DNA from: an uncultured Campylobacter sp.
Lineage (GTDB): Bacteria; Campylobacterota; Campylobacteria; Campylobacterales; Campylobacteraceae
DNA: 64,000 nt
Direction of reading: 5' to 3'
Assembly (NCBI RefSeq): GCF_937981295.1
Contig: NZ_CALJPC010000095.1
Coordinates: 24,963-88,962, forward strand
Under the pieces are notes generated by a model, which was given only the letters and a program-made list of their open reading frames with translations, had not been told where the DNA came from and searched no databases. A program made the position numbers and the translations under genes. Shown piece after piece: positions 35,286-44,277 of this stretch (position 1 is the stretch's first letter; the number at the start of each line of letters is the position of its first letter).

Positions 35286-35513
35286 TTGATATTTCTAGAT
35301 CACAAGGCAAATCGGCAAAAAATTTATAACGAAGTAGCAATGGACGCACAAAAGATAATGGATGAGATCGGCGTTTTCTTGGACAGATCGCTGCTTAAAA
35401 AATCCAAGATTACAAAGGTGGAAATTATCCGCTTTATCAAGGCAAAATGGGCGGAGGCGGACGATGAGAAATACCGCATCTACGCCTCATACATCTATCG
35501 GCGCGCATGGTGA
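35286..35513 (+). CDS. Short unknown protein, probable N-terminal piece of a broken gene
   Basis: A 75-residue reading (TTG start, or ATG at 35340) with a helical, charged sequence ending DEKYRIYASYIYRRAW. Its stop overlaps the next frame (ATGGTGA), and the sequence flows naturally into that frame's MVNEYKWAGDTPNMLRWL. So it may be the N-terminus of one ancestral protein split by a frameshift, or a separate coupled gene. No family recognised alone. Confidence 0.45.
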   Translation: MIFLDHKANRQKIYNEVAMDAQKIMDEIGVFLDRSLLKKSKITKVEIIRFIKAKWAEADDEKYRIYASYIYRRAW

Positions 35514-36238
35514 ATGAATACAAATGGGCGGGCGACACCCCAAATATGCTGCGCTGGCTAGGTGAGATGGACAAGCACGCCAGAAGTAATAAAAATCCGC
35601 CCTACGTGAGCGATTATTGCAAGGGCGAGTGCCGCCTCGAGTGCGGCGCAGAGCAGGAGGTGCTTAAATTTTTGCGCAAAAGTTACGAAGCGGATGAGGA
35701 GTATCTTTTCACCCGCAGCCCAAAGGTCGCGGAGTTTTTTAATGCACATCTTGCGGAGCCTAAAATTTTGCCAAAATTTGAAGATGAGGAATACGAGAAC
35801 TTTAGTTTCCCGCTGCGGCTGGAGTATTTCGGCAAAGCTTTAGAGCAAGAAGGCGAGTTTTGCTGCACCTTTTTAGATGAAGACGGCGAGGAGACGGACA
35901 AGCCAAATCGCGCATAATCGGACGTACTAGAGTTTCTAAAACAAAATCAGGAAGAAATTTTAACGGGCATCTTAAGCGAAATTTTAAAAAACTACCTAAA
36001 ATGGCAGGAGATCTACGACTATCCGAGCAAAGCGAAAAGCAATTTCATGCCTGACGTCGCTACGCCGCAGGAGCTTAGCGAACTATTGGAGCTGCAAAAT
36101 ATCTATATCCTAGACGGCGCGAAAATCGGCTTTCAGTTTAGCTGCTCGTGGGACATGGAGCACGGTCTAGGCGTGATGACGCGCAAAGGCGAAGTCATTA
36201 ATATCGGCGAAGCAGAAGTGGCGTTTATGGCTATTTGA
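35507..36238 (+). pseudogene. DUF6985-like protein interrupted by an in-frame stop
   Basis: One frame of 243 codons is interrupted by a single TAA at 35915-35917. Before the stop is a helical region (YCKGECRLECGAEQEVLKFL) and FPLRLEYFGKALEQEGEF. After it, in the same frame, come SDVLEFLKQNQEEILTGILS and a C-terminus with FSCSWDMEHGLGVMTRKGEV, the WDxEHGLG-type motif I associate with DUF6985. CAA to TAA would restore glutamine at a plausible place. Together with the frameshift-like junction upstream this looks like a decaying gene. Function unknown; such proteins occur in immunity-like contexts. Confidence 0.6.
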
Positions 36239-36450
36239 AAAAATAAACCAAATTTTAAAGTATAAAACAAATTTTTATAGTTACTTTTAGGCTAAATTTT
36301 ACGCATTTTTTTATCACTTTTACCATATGCAAATACAAGAAGCCAAAATAATAAAAATTAACTGCCGCGTCTTAATCTTACACACATCTTACCGATCAAA
36401 TTTCGCACTAATTTGCAATTATGATTATATAAATGAATGGGTGTAGAATT

Positions 36451-36600
36451 TTAGCGATACAATGAGAAATATCGCATCTCTTCTCTCACTTTGACATTTA
36501 TAAAGTTTCTCTCATATTGGTTATATATTGCTATCCGGATTTTAAATTTACGTACCATTAAACTCGCGATTATGCCAAAACAAACACTGAAATCATCCAT
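36451..36600 (-). CDS. Small unknown protein (49 aa)
   Basis: A short gene with a good ribosome site (AGAAGGAATTT before ATG). The product begins MDDFSVCFGIIASLMVRKFK and ends EEMRYFSLYR; basic, with one weakly hydrophobic N-terminal segment. It follows the 160-residue unknown gene on the same strand after 52 bases. No family recognised. The rest of the 36239-36652 spacer is AT-rich and shows nothing else. Confidence 0.4.
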   Translation of the reverse strand: MDDFSVCFGIIASLMVRKFKIRIAIYNQYERNFINVKVREEMRYFSLYR

Positions 36601-36652
36601 AAATTCCTTCTAATCTACCCTTGGCATTTCGAATTTTCATAGAAATTAACAA

Positions 36653-37135
36653 TTACAATCCAAGTCTCATGCCAATATCTTGCGATATTTCTATTGTTTG
36701 TTTTTGTTCTATGCTACGGTCTATACCCAAACCAAGCATCCTCTTGCAATATTCCACAAAAGAAGCAACTACCGTTTTGCTCCCTATGCTTGCTATCAAT
36801 GCCGAGCTTTCTAAATTAACAGAGCTTCCCGCCCCGTCCTTTTGCTTAAATATAAAATTGGCGTATTCGTCAAATTCTCTTTTAAATATTCCATATTCTT
36901 TATTGCATTTTTTAAAAGAATCAACATCGGATTTAAAATCTTTTATACTACCGCCCAACTTATCTTGAAACATCCAATATTTATGCGCTCTGAGCTCAAA
37001 TTTACCGTAATTTTCGCTACCGAAAATAAATATATGAAACCCATTGTCTAGCCAAGCTGAATTATGTGCTTTTATAGCTGTAACGCTTTTTCCCAATATA
37101 GCCATCGCAAAATAAAATCGTCTTAAAATTTTCAA
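36653..37135 (-). CDS. Unknown protein (up to 160 aa)
   Basis: I do not recognise this protein. It is mixed alpha/beta with the segments HNSAWLDNGFHIFIFGSENY and GSKTVVASFVEYCKRMLGLG; no signal peptide or clear motif. The start is uncertain: TTG at the given end, or an internal ATG (MAILGKSVTA). The base composition is more AT-rich than the flanking rlu and rlmN genes, which suggests acquired DNA. Confidence 0.5.
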   Translation of the reverse strand: MKILRRFYFAMAILGKSVTAIKAHNSAWLDNGFHIFIFGSENYGKFELRAHKYWMFQDKLGGSIKDFKSDVDSFKKCNKEYGIFKREFDEYANFIFKQKDGAGSSVNLESSALIASIGSKTVVASFVEYCKRMLGLGIDRSIEQKQTIEISQDIGMRLGL

Positions 37136-37260
37136 ATGACCATAGATGAGAAATTAATAAATTAAACGCCGTTGTAATCACAAAATTGTATAAAAACCAG
37201 CAAAAGCAAAATCCTAGTCATAAAAATAATCGCCGCCACCTCAAAATTTTATTGAGTTGC

Positions 37261-38649
37261 TTAAATTTTACCGATTTTAGCAAGATTATAAAACTCTCTC
37301 GCGGCATCGAATTTGCTTTTTATCTCGTATCGTTCGCCGCCTAGTTCAAAGCGGATTGCATTCGCGTGCAGCAACAATCTCGGCGCTCCCGTCGTTCTGA
37401 TCCGCTCTGTCTCATCCATCTTTTTATCCAATATCCGCTCCGCTTGCTCGCGCGAAAGCCCGTACAGCGGCTCTCCCAATATCGGCGCACCCGCGGCAAA
37501 TAGATGCAGCCTGATCTGATGCTGCCTACCCGTCAGCGGATAGCACTCAATCAGGCTAGCGTCTATGTCCGAGAAATATCGCAGCGGGCGTATCAGCGTG
37601 ATCGCCTCTTTTCCGTCGCGCGATATTTTCATACGAATTTTAAGATCGGCAAACTCGTCGCTAGGAGCGATCGGAGCATCAATCACAAACCCCTCAAAAT
37701 CCTTTAAAAATTTCAGTTTCTCGCTAAATTTTGCGTATTTTGCAGGCTCAAATTTTTTAAAATTTACGCAGCCCATAGAAGTAGCTGGCAAAGATTTAGC
37801 CACAGATAAGGCGCAAGGTTTATGTCCGTTATCCGCGCTACTCATCGCGATAGCGGGTTTAAGCTTATCACTCACGCCGCAGGATAAGGCATCAAATTCA
37901 GATCCGCTGTCAACATCGCCAGCAGGAGCGCCAGATTCAAATTTAGCTTGCATGCCGTCAGATAGAGCATCGCACCATAATCTCCTACTCGCACTATTAG
38001 ACAAGATATTAAATCCAAATTTATTGCCTACTCCTTTTAGAGCTAGTGTATCGCGCAGATCCGACACGTTATCTGGTAAACTCACAGCATTGCCCGCAAA
38101 TTTTGATCCGCAAATTTCATACGAACCTAGCGCATAGCAATTCTCTATCTCGCCATTGCAAGCAGCACTTTGCAAATCCCCTCGTACGAGCGCTAGATAG
38201 CTTTTCATCACTCTACGCTGTTCGAAGCACTCTTTAAGCTCGCGCGCCGCGTCTTTATCCTTGGCGACGATAAGAATTCCGCTGGTTTCTAAATCAAGCC
38301 TATGCGCCACGCACGCGTCCTGCCCGTATAGCGACCAGATCTCGTCATACATATTATAAGGCGAGTTGCGCCCGCTCGGATGGCTTAAAATTCCACTCGG
38401 CTTGTCAAATGCCGCAAACGCATCGCACTCAAAGATCGGCTTCAGTCCGCGCGGCTCGCATTTGTAATCGATCAAAAAAATTTCTCCGTGCGCGACGGAG
38501 TTTTTATGCAAATTCTGATCCTCTGCATCGGTTACGCGGTGCTTGTCGCAGATGCGCTGCGCGGATTTCATATCGTATCCGAGGCTAAGCAGAATTTCGT
38601 AAATTTTGCGCCCCTCAAAGCTTCCCAAGCTTCTTTTCTCATAACCCAT
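37261..38649 (-). CDS. RluA-family pseudouridine synthase with a large insertion
   Basis: A pseudouridine synthase acting on rRNA or tRNA. The catalytic motif is HRLDLETSG (116-124, D119), with FDKPSGILSHPSG before it and CYPLTGRQHQIRLHL near the C-terminus. An N-terminal S4-like segment is present. The family is about 300-330 residues; this one is 462 because about 150 residues (roughly 169-322) are inserted between SYLALVRG...GEI and IDAPIAPS. The insert is low in motifs and rich in Ser, Ala and Asp. The reading frame is intact across it. Target site cannot be assigned. Confidence 0.85.
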   Translation of the reverse strand: MGYEKRSLGSFEGRKIYEILLSLGYDMKSAQRICDKHRVTDAEDQNLHKNSVAHGEIFLIDYKCEPRGLKPIFECDAFAAFDKPSGILSHPSGRNSPYNMYDEIWSLYGQDACVAHRLDLETSGILIVAKDKDAARELKECFEQRRVMKSYLALVRGDLQSAACNGEIENCYALGSYEICGSKFAGNAVSLPDNVSDLRDTLALKGVGNKFGFNILSNSASRRLWCDALSDGMQAKFESGAPAGDVDSGSEFDALSCGVSDKLKPAIAMSSADNGHKPCALSVAKSLPATSMGCVNFKKFEPAKYAKFSEKLKFLKDFEGFVIDAPIAPSDEFADLKIRMKISRDGKEAITLIRPLRYFSDIDASLIECYPLTGRQHQIRLHLFAAGAPILGEPLYGLSREQAERILDKKMDETERIRTTGAPRLLLHANAIRFELGGERYEIKSKFDAAREFYNLAKIGKI

Positions 38650-38673
38650 ATTAAACTTTCAGCCCTATTTTTA

Positions 38674-38694
38674 TATAATTTTTGCCATCATTAT
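38674..38694. promoter_or_regulatory. Overlapping divergent promoters, purB and rlu gene
   Basis: TATAAT on the plus strand (38674-38679) faces purB and TATAAT on the minus strand (38689-38694) faces the pseudouridine synthase gene. The two sit within 21 bases in the 75-base spacer, so polymerase binding is likely to compete. Confidence 0.55.
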
Positions 38695-38724
38695 ACAAGA
38701 AATTCTAACCGAAAGGCTACTAAA

Positions 38725-40056
38725 ATGGTCGAAAGATACGCAAGAAAAGAGATGTCTGAAAAATGGAGCTTGCAAGCCAAATACGACGCGTGGCTAAAAG
38801 TCGAGCTCGCGGCGGTTAAGGCGTGGAATAAACTAGGTCTAATAAGCGACTGTGATAAAGATAAAATTCTACAAAACGCAAGCTTTAGGATCGAGCGGAT
38901 AGATGAGATCGAAAAGACCACCAAGCACGACGTGATTGCATTTCTAACGAGCGTGAGTGAGAGCCTTGGGCAGGAGAGCCGCTTCGTGCATTACGGCATG
39001 ACTAGCAGCGATTGCATCGATACCGCCGTTGCACTACAAATCAAAGAAAGCATGGAGCTTATCATTGAGGATGTGCAAAATTTAAAAGCTGCGATAAAAT
39101 CTCAAGCCATGAAGCATAAAATGACACTGATGGTCGGGCGCAGCCACGGTATCCACGGCGAGCCGATCACTTTCGGACTCGTGCTTGCGGTCTGGTATGA
39201 TGAGATAAATCGCGCGCTAGAGCTTTTGCAACACGCAAAAAGCGTTATCAGCTACGGCAAAATAAGCGGTGCGATGGGGAATTTCGCCCACGCTCCACTA
39301 GAGCTGGAAGAGCTAGTGTGCGAATATCTGGGGTTAAAGCCCGCTCCCGCGTCCAATCAAGTCATCCAGCGCGATCGCTACGCACAGGTAATGAGCGCAC
39401 TTGCGATCCTGGCTTCCAGCTGCGAAAAGATCGCTATCGCAATCCGCCACTATCAACGCACCGAGGTTTATGAGGCAGAGGAATTTTTTAGCCCAGGTCA
39501 AAAGGGCAGCTCTGCGATGCCACACAAACGAAATCCTGTCCTTAGCGAAAACGTAACTGGACTATGTCGTATGATCCGTAGCTTCGCAATACCCGCGATG
39601 GAGGACGTAGCGCTATGGCACGAACGCGACATCAGCCATAGCTCAGTCGAGCGATTTATCCTCCCTGATGGCTTTATAACCGCCGATTTTATGCTAAATC
39701 GCTTGACAAGCTTGATCGAAAAACTGCTCGTATATCCCGAAAATATGATGAGAAATCTAAATTTAACCGGTGGGCTCGTGTTTTCGCAGCGCGTACTGCT
39801 AGAGCTGCCTAAACGAGGAGTTAGCAGAGAGGATGCCTATAAGATCGTACAGCGTAATGCGATGAAGGTCTGGGCGGATCTGCAAGAGGGCAAAAAAGCT
39901 ATAGATGAGCAAGGGCATAGCCTGTTTTTGCAAAATCTGCTCGCAGATACAAAGCTGCGAGAAAAACTAAGCGAAAGCGAGATTAAAGAGTGCTTCGACT
40001 ACGGATATTACACTAAAAACGTAGACGCGATTTTCGCTAGGGTTTTTGGCAAATAG
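38725..40056 (+). CDS. purB: Adenylosuccinate lyase
   Basis: Cleaves SAICAR and adenylosuccinate in purine synthesis. The 443-residue protein starts MVERYARKEMSEKWSLQAKY with GAAAGG upstream. The frame is open further upstream, but that part lies in the divergent gene and is not conserved. Family signatures: HYGMTSSDCIDTA, GRSHGIHGEPITFG, and the fumarase/lyase loop GSSAMPHKRNP. Full length. The gene is divergent from the rlu gene and monocistronic. Confidence 0.95.
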   Translation: MVERYARKEMSEKWSLQAKYDAWLKVELAAVKAWNKLGLISDCDKDKILQNASFRIERIDEIEKTTKHDVIAFLTSVSESLGQESRFVHYGMTSSDCIDTAVALQIKESMELIIEDVQNLKAAIKSQAMKHKMTLMVGRSHGIHGEPITFGLVLAVWYDEINRALELLQHAKSVISYGKISGAMGNFAHAPLELEELVCEYLGLKPAPASNQVIQRDRYAQVMSALAILASSCEKIAIAIRHYQRTEVYEAEEFFSPGQKGSSAMPHKRNPVLSENVTGLCRMIRSFAIPAMEDVALWHERDISHSSVERFILPDGFITADFMLNRLTSLIEKLLVYPENMMRNLNLTGGLVFSQRVLLELPKRGVSREDAYKIVQRNAMKVWADLQEGKKAIDEQGHSLFLQNLLADTKLREKLSESEIKECFDYGYYTKNVDAIFARVFGK

Positions 40057-40819
40057 CAGGCACGACGACTTGCTATTTTAAAACTCCGAGCTAGCTTACA
40101 AAATATAGCAAAGCAGCTAGAAATTTATGTTTGCACCGAAGTATTTTAAAAACAGCGATTGAAATTTTAAAATTTTTACAAAGACAAAATTTTAGTAAAA
40201 GCATAGCGCTTGCGGATTAATCTAGCATCTAAATCCGCACGACAGGCATCTACCGCTTTTACCGCGAATTTATAAAGGTAAAAATTCTACGCTTGCGACT
40301 AACATTAAAATCGTAAAAATTTAATGCTTTAAAACGTTAAAATTCTTAGACGCAGTAGTTTTAGAATTTTACCGCAAAATTTAAGTGCTAATCCCGAAGA
40401 TGTAAATGCGAGATTTCCATAAAGCAAAATGGCATTTCTGCGTCGTACTCGAACTAGGGGTCGTGAGATATCCGAAGCAATTATGAAACAAATTTAAAGT
40501 GGCAAATGGGGACATTGATAAAATTCCGCTTTTTCAACTTGAGATTTTAACGATTCTTAGAAAAAAGCGGATTGAGTAAAATTTCATAAATTCCATCAAT
40601 TTAAGAGCTTAGCAGATAGCACTAAAAATAGGAAATTAAGCTTGGGTAATGATATTTTTAAAAATTTTAAAATTTTATACGCGTAAGCGGGTAAAATTTG
40701 ACGTCTAATATCGGCAGCACCCTTGATTATCATATAATTACGTCTGAATTGCTCGCAAATTTCGGATTAAACAATCCTGCCTGCGATTTGATGTCTAATA
40801 ATTATTTGGAATTTAAAAT
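40057..40819. other. Spacer without a supportable gene
   Basis: About 760 bases with no convincing frame on either strand; AAATTT-rich. Nothing recognisable apart from the terminator at its right end. Confidence 0.5.
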
Positions 40820-40849
40820 GGATGGAGCGGGAGTTCGTTCGCCCCATCC
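40820..40849 (-). terminator. Terminator of the outer-membrane protein gene
   Basis: A hairpin GGATGG.GCG/CGC.CCATCC on the minus strand, about 20 bases after the stop codon and followed by ATTTTAAATT. Confidence 0.6.
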
Positions 40850-40870
40850 TGCGCTAGTACGTTAGAATTT

Positions 40871-41503
40871 TTAGAATTTAAAATTATACCCTATATAAAT
40901 TCCATGGTTAGTCTCATATACCTTGTCTACATCCTCTCCGAGCTTACTGGCCTTGTACCTCGTATAGTCCGCCTTGTAGCCAAACTCGATCTCGTTATGC
41001 TCATCAAAGCTATATAGCCCGCCTAGTCTTGCACCGATGACCCAGCCAGGCAGAGTCTTTGAAAGCGAATCGCTGCTTCCGTCAGATTCGTCATACGAAT
41101 AAATTTTATATTTCAAAAATGAAACTCCTGTATATGCGCCCGCTACGAGTTTAAAGCCATTCGTAATCTCAGGCGTAAAATCCCCGCCTACGAGCAAGCT
41201 ATGCTTATTCCACTCGTGTTTAAATATGATGTCCTCGTCAGTGCCAGTTTTCGAAGCTTTGAAATCATACAAGTACTCGCCGTACGCCCTAGCTATACCA
41301 AAATCATAGCCGCCTTTAAAGCCGAGCGCAGCCTGACCCTTATTATCTTTATTCGTGCCAGAATCGTCCTCGTCAGACCATTTAGTAGTGATGCTGGATT
41401 TAAAAGAATAATCTCCCTCGATACCTAAAAATATCCCCTCGCCAAAGCTTGAACTCACGCATACCGCAGCGGCAAACGCCGCGATTAAAATTTTGTTTTT
41501 CAC
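40871..41503 (-). CDS. Outer-membrane beta-barrel protein
   Basis: A 210-residue secreted protein: signal peptide MKNKILIAAFAAAVCVSSSFG, then alternating strands typical of an 8-stranded barrel (FKGGYDFGIARAYGEYLYDF, GWVIGARLGGLYSF) and a C-terminal strand GIYIGYNFKF ending in phenylalanine, the outer-membrane insertion signal. Acidic loops (WSDEDDSGTNKDN, DESDGSSDSL) face outside and may bind cations or be antigenic. AGGAG precedes the start. Monocistronic. Function unknown. Confidence 0.82.
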   Translation of the reverse strand: MKNKILIAAFAAAVCVSSSFGEGIFLGIEGDYSFKSSITTKWSDEDDSGTNKDNKGQAALGFKGGYDFGIARAYGEYLYDFKASKTGTDEDIIFKHEWNKHSLLVGGDFTPEITNGFKLVAGAYTGVSFLKYKIYSYDESDGSSDSLSKTLPGWVIGARLGGLYSFDEHNEIEFGYKADYTRYKASKLGEDVDKVYETNHGIYIGYNFKF

Positions 41504-41982
41504 ATTTTCTCCTTATAATTTATAATTTCGGGCTTTCCGCCGCCGCTTTTGCTATTTCACCGCTTGCCGTCCTTAAGCATTCCGCCGGGTTCGCTTACGG
41601 GCTCGTTTAAAATTTGCTGATTATAATATCCTTTTTTTGAAATTCCGATGAATTTTGCGGCAAGACTTGGAATTTTATCTCACTCGCCTTGGATAAAATT
41701 TTATCTCGATTGCCAGCACGGAATTCGACGAAATTCTACGCCGCCTCCCTTGAGCAGTTAGCAAATTTAATGTCGGGTGTCATTAAAAAATAATCTGTGA
41801 TGAAATTTAAAGCGCTTACTTAGTTGTTCGTTTTTATGTATAATTTAAAATTTACACATGAGATAAGTGCCGTGTTACCGATAGTAACTGCACTTTTAAA
41901 AATTTAAGACGATTTGATTTGGAATTTATAAAATTCCCGCCTCATTTTTGTATCATAAGCCAAATCCAAAAAAGGAGTATCT
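41504..41982. promoter_or_regulatory. Divergent spacer with candidate -10 for the DASS transporter
   Basis: About 480 bases between the outer-membrane protein and the transporter. TATAAT at 41839-41844 is about 140 bases upstream of the transporter ATG, giving a long 5' leader if used. No other structure recognised. Confidence 0.35.
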
Positions 41983-43455
41983 ATGGAAGAACACAAAGTG
42001 GAGTTACGCAACTCCCGCTTGCAAGGACCACTGGACTCAGACGTAGACGAGCTGGGTTTAGACAGGCTAACCGACACCGTGCCGTTTCCTAAGCGTGGTG
42101 TCATCATTATGGCGATTGCCGCTGCTGTGGGCTTTGCGCTATATGCCGCGCTACCATTTGAGCCTAATGTCAAAAAAGGCCTTGCGTTACTTGCTTTTAT
42201 CGCGATTATGTGGCTTACAGAGGCCGTGCATATCACGGTAACCGCGCTTATGGTGCCGGTGCTTGCGGTAGCTATCGGACTTGGCAAATTCGCCAAAGAT
42301 GGCACTTTCACAGCTGCCACCATCAAAAGCACGCTTGCAAATTTTGCAAACCCTACGATCTTTACCTTTTTCGGCGGTTTTGCTCTGGCAACGGCTCTGC
42401 ATATGCAAAAGCTCGATAAAAAGATCGCGATGTGGCTAATCGCCCGCGCAGGCGGTCGCTTGGGTGTAGCTGCGATTTTAATCTGCCTTGCTACGGCAAT
42501 CCTTTCGATGTGGGTTTCAAATACCGCAACTGCTGCTATGATGCTTCCGATCGCGCTTGGAATTTGCGCCAACATGGACGAGAGCAAAGATCGCGGCACG
42601 CTCGTGTTTTTGCTTTTAGGCATCGCGTATTCTGCAAGCATCGGAGGTCTGGGCACGCTCGTAGGATCTCCGCCAAATTTAATCGTGGCTCAAGCCTTGC
42701 ACTACAGCTTCGCGGACTGGATGAAGGTAGGTTTGCCGCTAATGTGCGTGATGCTACCGATAATGCTTGTGGTGCTTTATATAATTTTCAAGCCGAATTT
42801 AAGCCATAAAATAGAGATGGATCTGGAGCATATCCCTTGGACGCGCGAGCGCATTATTACTATCGTCGTATTTGCTCTAACGGCGCTTGGCTGGATATTT
42901 TCGAAACAAATTTCAGCCCTTGTGGGCTTTAAAGTGGACGATGCTTACGTCGCGATCTGCTCGGCAGTCGTAATCGTCATACTAGGGCTTGCCAAATGGC
43001 ACGACATCGCCGAAAACACCGAGTGGGGCGTGCTGTTGCTTTTCGGCGGCGGACTTACGCTAAGTGCGGTTTTAGGCGATTCCGGAGCTTCTAAGGTGCT
43101 TGGCGATCTAGTCGCGCACACTTTCGGTGGAGCGCCTACTTACATCGTACTTTTAGTAACAGCGGTTTTCATCATCTGCCTTACGGAATTTACCAGCAAT
43201 ACCGCCTCCGCTGCACTTTTAGTACCAGTATTTGCGGGAGTAGCGGCTCAAATGGGGCTACCGAAAGAAACTCTTACGATCATCATAGGCGTAGGCGCGA
43301 GCTGCGCTTTCGTAATGCCGGTAGCGACGCCGCCGAATGCTTTGGTTTTTGGAACGGGACGCATTCGCCAGGCGGAAATGGTGCGGAGTGGCGGAATTTT
43401 AGCAGTGGTTTCCGCGATTTTAGTTTCCGGCTACGCGTATATTTTTTACTCGTAA
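41983..43455 (+). CDS. DASS-family sodium:dicarboxylate symporter
   Basis: An inner-membrane transporter of the SLC13/DASS family, probably importing C4-dicarboxylates (succinate, fumarate, malate) with sodium. The 490-residue protein has about 11-12 hydrophobic segments after a hydrophilic N-terminus, and the two SNT substrate/sodium motifs in the inverted repeats: SNTATAAMMLP and SNTASAALLVP, each with nearby GGF/GGGL helices. AAAGGAG precedes the ATG. Exact substrate unknown; sulfate or citrate are possible in the family. Confidence 0.88.
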   Translation: MEEHKVELRNSRLQGPLDSDVDELGLDRLTDTVPFPKRGVIIMAIAAAVGFALYAALPFEPNVKKGLALLAFIAIMWLTEAVHITVTALMVPVLAVAIGLGKFAKDGTFTAATIKSTLANFANPTIFTFFGGFALATALHMQKLDKKIAMWLIARAGGRLGVAAILICLATAILSMWVSNTATAAMMLPIALGICANMDESKDRGTLVFLLLGIAYSASIGGLGTLVGSPPNLIVAQALHYSFADWMKVGLPLMCVMLPIMLVVLYIIFKPNLSHKIEMDLEHIPWTRERIITIVVFALTALGWIFSKQISALVGFKVDDAYVAICSAVVIVILGLAKWHDIAENTEWGVLLLFGGGLTLSAVLGDSGASKVLGDLVAHTFGGAPTYIVLLVTAVFIICLTEFTSNTASAALLVPVFAGVAAQMGLPKETLTIIIGVGASCAFVMPVATPPNALVFGTGRIRQAEMVRSGGILAVVSAILVSGYAYIFYS

Positions 43456-43473
43456 AATTCCGTCAAAATTCTA

Positions 43474-43497
43474 TAGTCCGGGTATCTGCTCGGACTA
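43474..43497 (+). terminator. Hairpin after the DASS transporter gene
   Basis: A 7-bp stem TAGTCCG/CGGACTA with a 10-base loop, 18 bases after the stop and followed by AT-rich sequence. Confidence 0.5.
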
Positions 43498-43588
43498 AAT
43501 ATATTTATAAGATATATTTTTAAACTCCTAAATTTTCGGAATCTTTATAAAAAAATTCTGATTTAATACTATTTTAATCAGTTATCTG

Positions 43589-43594
43589 TATAAT
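43589..43594 (+). promoter_or_regulatory. -10 of the amino-acid ABC importer operon
   Basis: TATAAT, 28 bases before the first permease ATG, in an AT-rich region with no clear -35, as usual in Campylobacter. Confidence 0.55.
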
Positions 43595-43621
43595 ATGCAT
43601 ATTTTACAGAAAGAAGAATTT

Positions 43622-44275
43622 ATGGATTTTGATTTTATAGCTAAATTTAGCCCTATGTTCGTAAAGGCGGGAATTTTAACGCTAAAGCTCGCATTTTACG
43701 GGATTTTACTATCCATCATCATCGGCTTTATCTGCACGCTAATAAAATATAAAAGAGTACCTCTGCTAAGCCCGCTTGTGAGCGCATATATCGAGCTATC
43801 TCGCAACACTCCGCTTTTAATTCAGCTATTTTTTCTATACTACGGCCTGCCGAAGCTCGGCGTTCAAATTTCGGGCTTTACCTGCGCGATCGTAGGGCTT
43901 GCGTTTTTGGGCGGAAGCTATATGAGCGAGAGCTTTAGGCTCGGTTTTGAGGCGATAAAAAAATCCCAGATCGAAAGCGCGATGAGCCTAGGCCTTAGCG
44001 AAGCACAGATAGTGTTTTACGTCGTGCTGCCGCGTGCCTTTGCGATCGCCCTGCCCTCCATCAGCGCAAATATCATATTCCTACTCAAAGAAACCTCGAT
44101 CGTTAGCATCGTCGCACTCGCCGATCTCGTTTATGCCGCAAAGGACGTGATCGGGCTGTATTACAAGACGAACGAGGCACTGTTTATGCTAAGCGTTTCG
44201 TATCTGATCATAATCCTGCCGCTTTCGCTCGCACTTACGCTGCTTGAAAAGCGCCTTGCGTATATGAGAGGCTAG
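43622..44275 (+). CDS. Polar amino-acid ABC transporter permease
   Basis: One of two paired inner-membrane permeases of a polar amino-acid (probably cysteine) importer. The 217-residue protein has five hydrophobic helices, the ELSRNTPLLIQLFFLYYGLP segment typical of HisMQ-type permeases, and the ATPase-contact EAA loop ESAMSLGLSEAQIVFYVVLP. The start MDFDFIAKF is preferred to an in-frame ATG nine codons upstream because AGAAAGAAG precedes it. Two bases separate it from the next gene. Confidence 0.88.
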   Translation: MDFDFIAKFSPMFVKAGILTLKLAFYGILLSIIIGFICTLIKYKRVPLLSPLVSAYIELSRNTPLLIQLFFLYYGLPKLGVQISGFTCAIVGLAFLGGSYMSESFRLGFEAIKKSQIESAMSLGLSEAQIVFYVVLPRAFAIALPSISANIIFLLKETSIVSIVALADLVYAAKDVIGLYYKTNEALFMLSVSYLIIILPLSLALTLLEKRLAYMRG

Positions 44276-44277
44276 CG

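Noticed and set aside
37565..38137. 190-codon frame antisense to the pseudouridine synthase insertion
   Set aside because: Considered because the insertion could be a foreign gene on the other strand. The antisense frame is Ser/Pro-rich without recognisable features and lacks a ribosome site, while the sense frame runs uninterrupted between conserved blocks.
41904..42656. 250-codon open frame antisense to the DASS transporter
   Set aside because: Composition is a shadow of a membrane protein gene; the sense frame has family motifs and a ribosome site.
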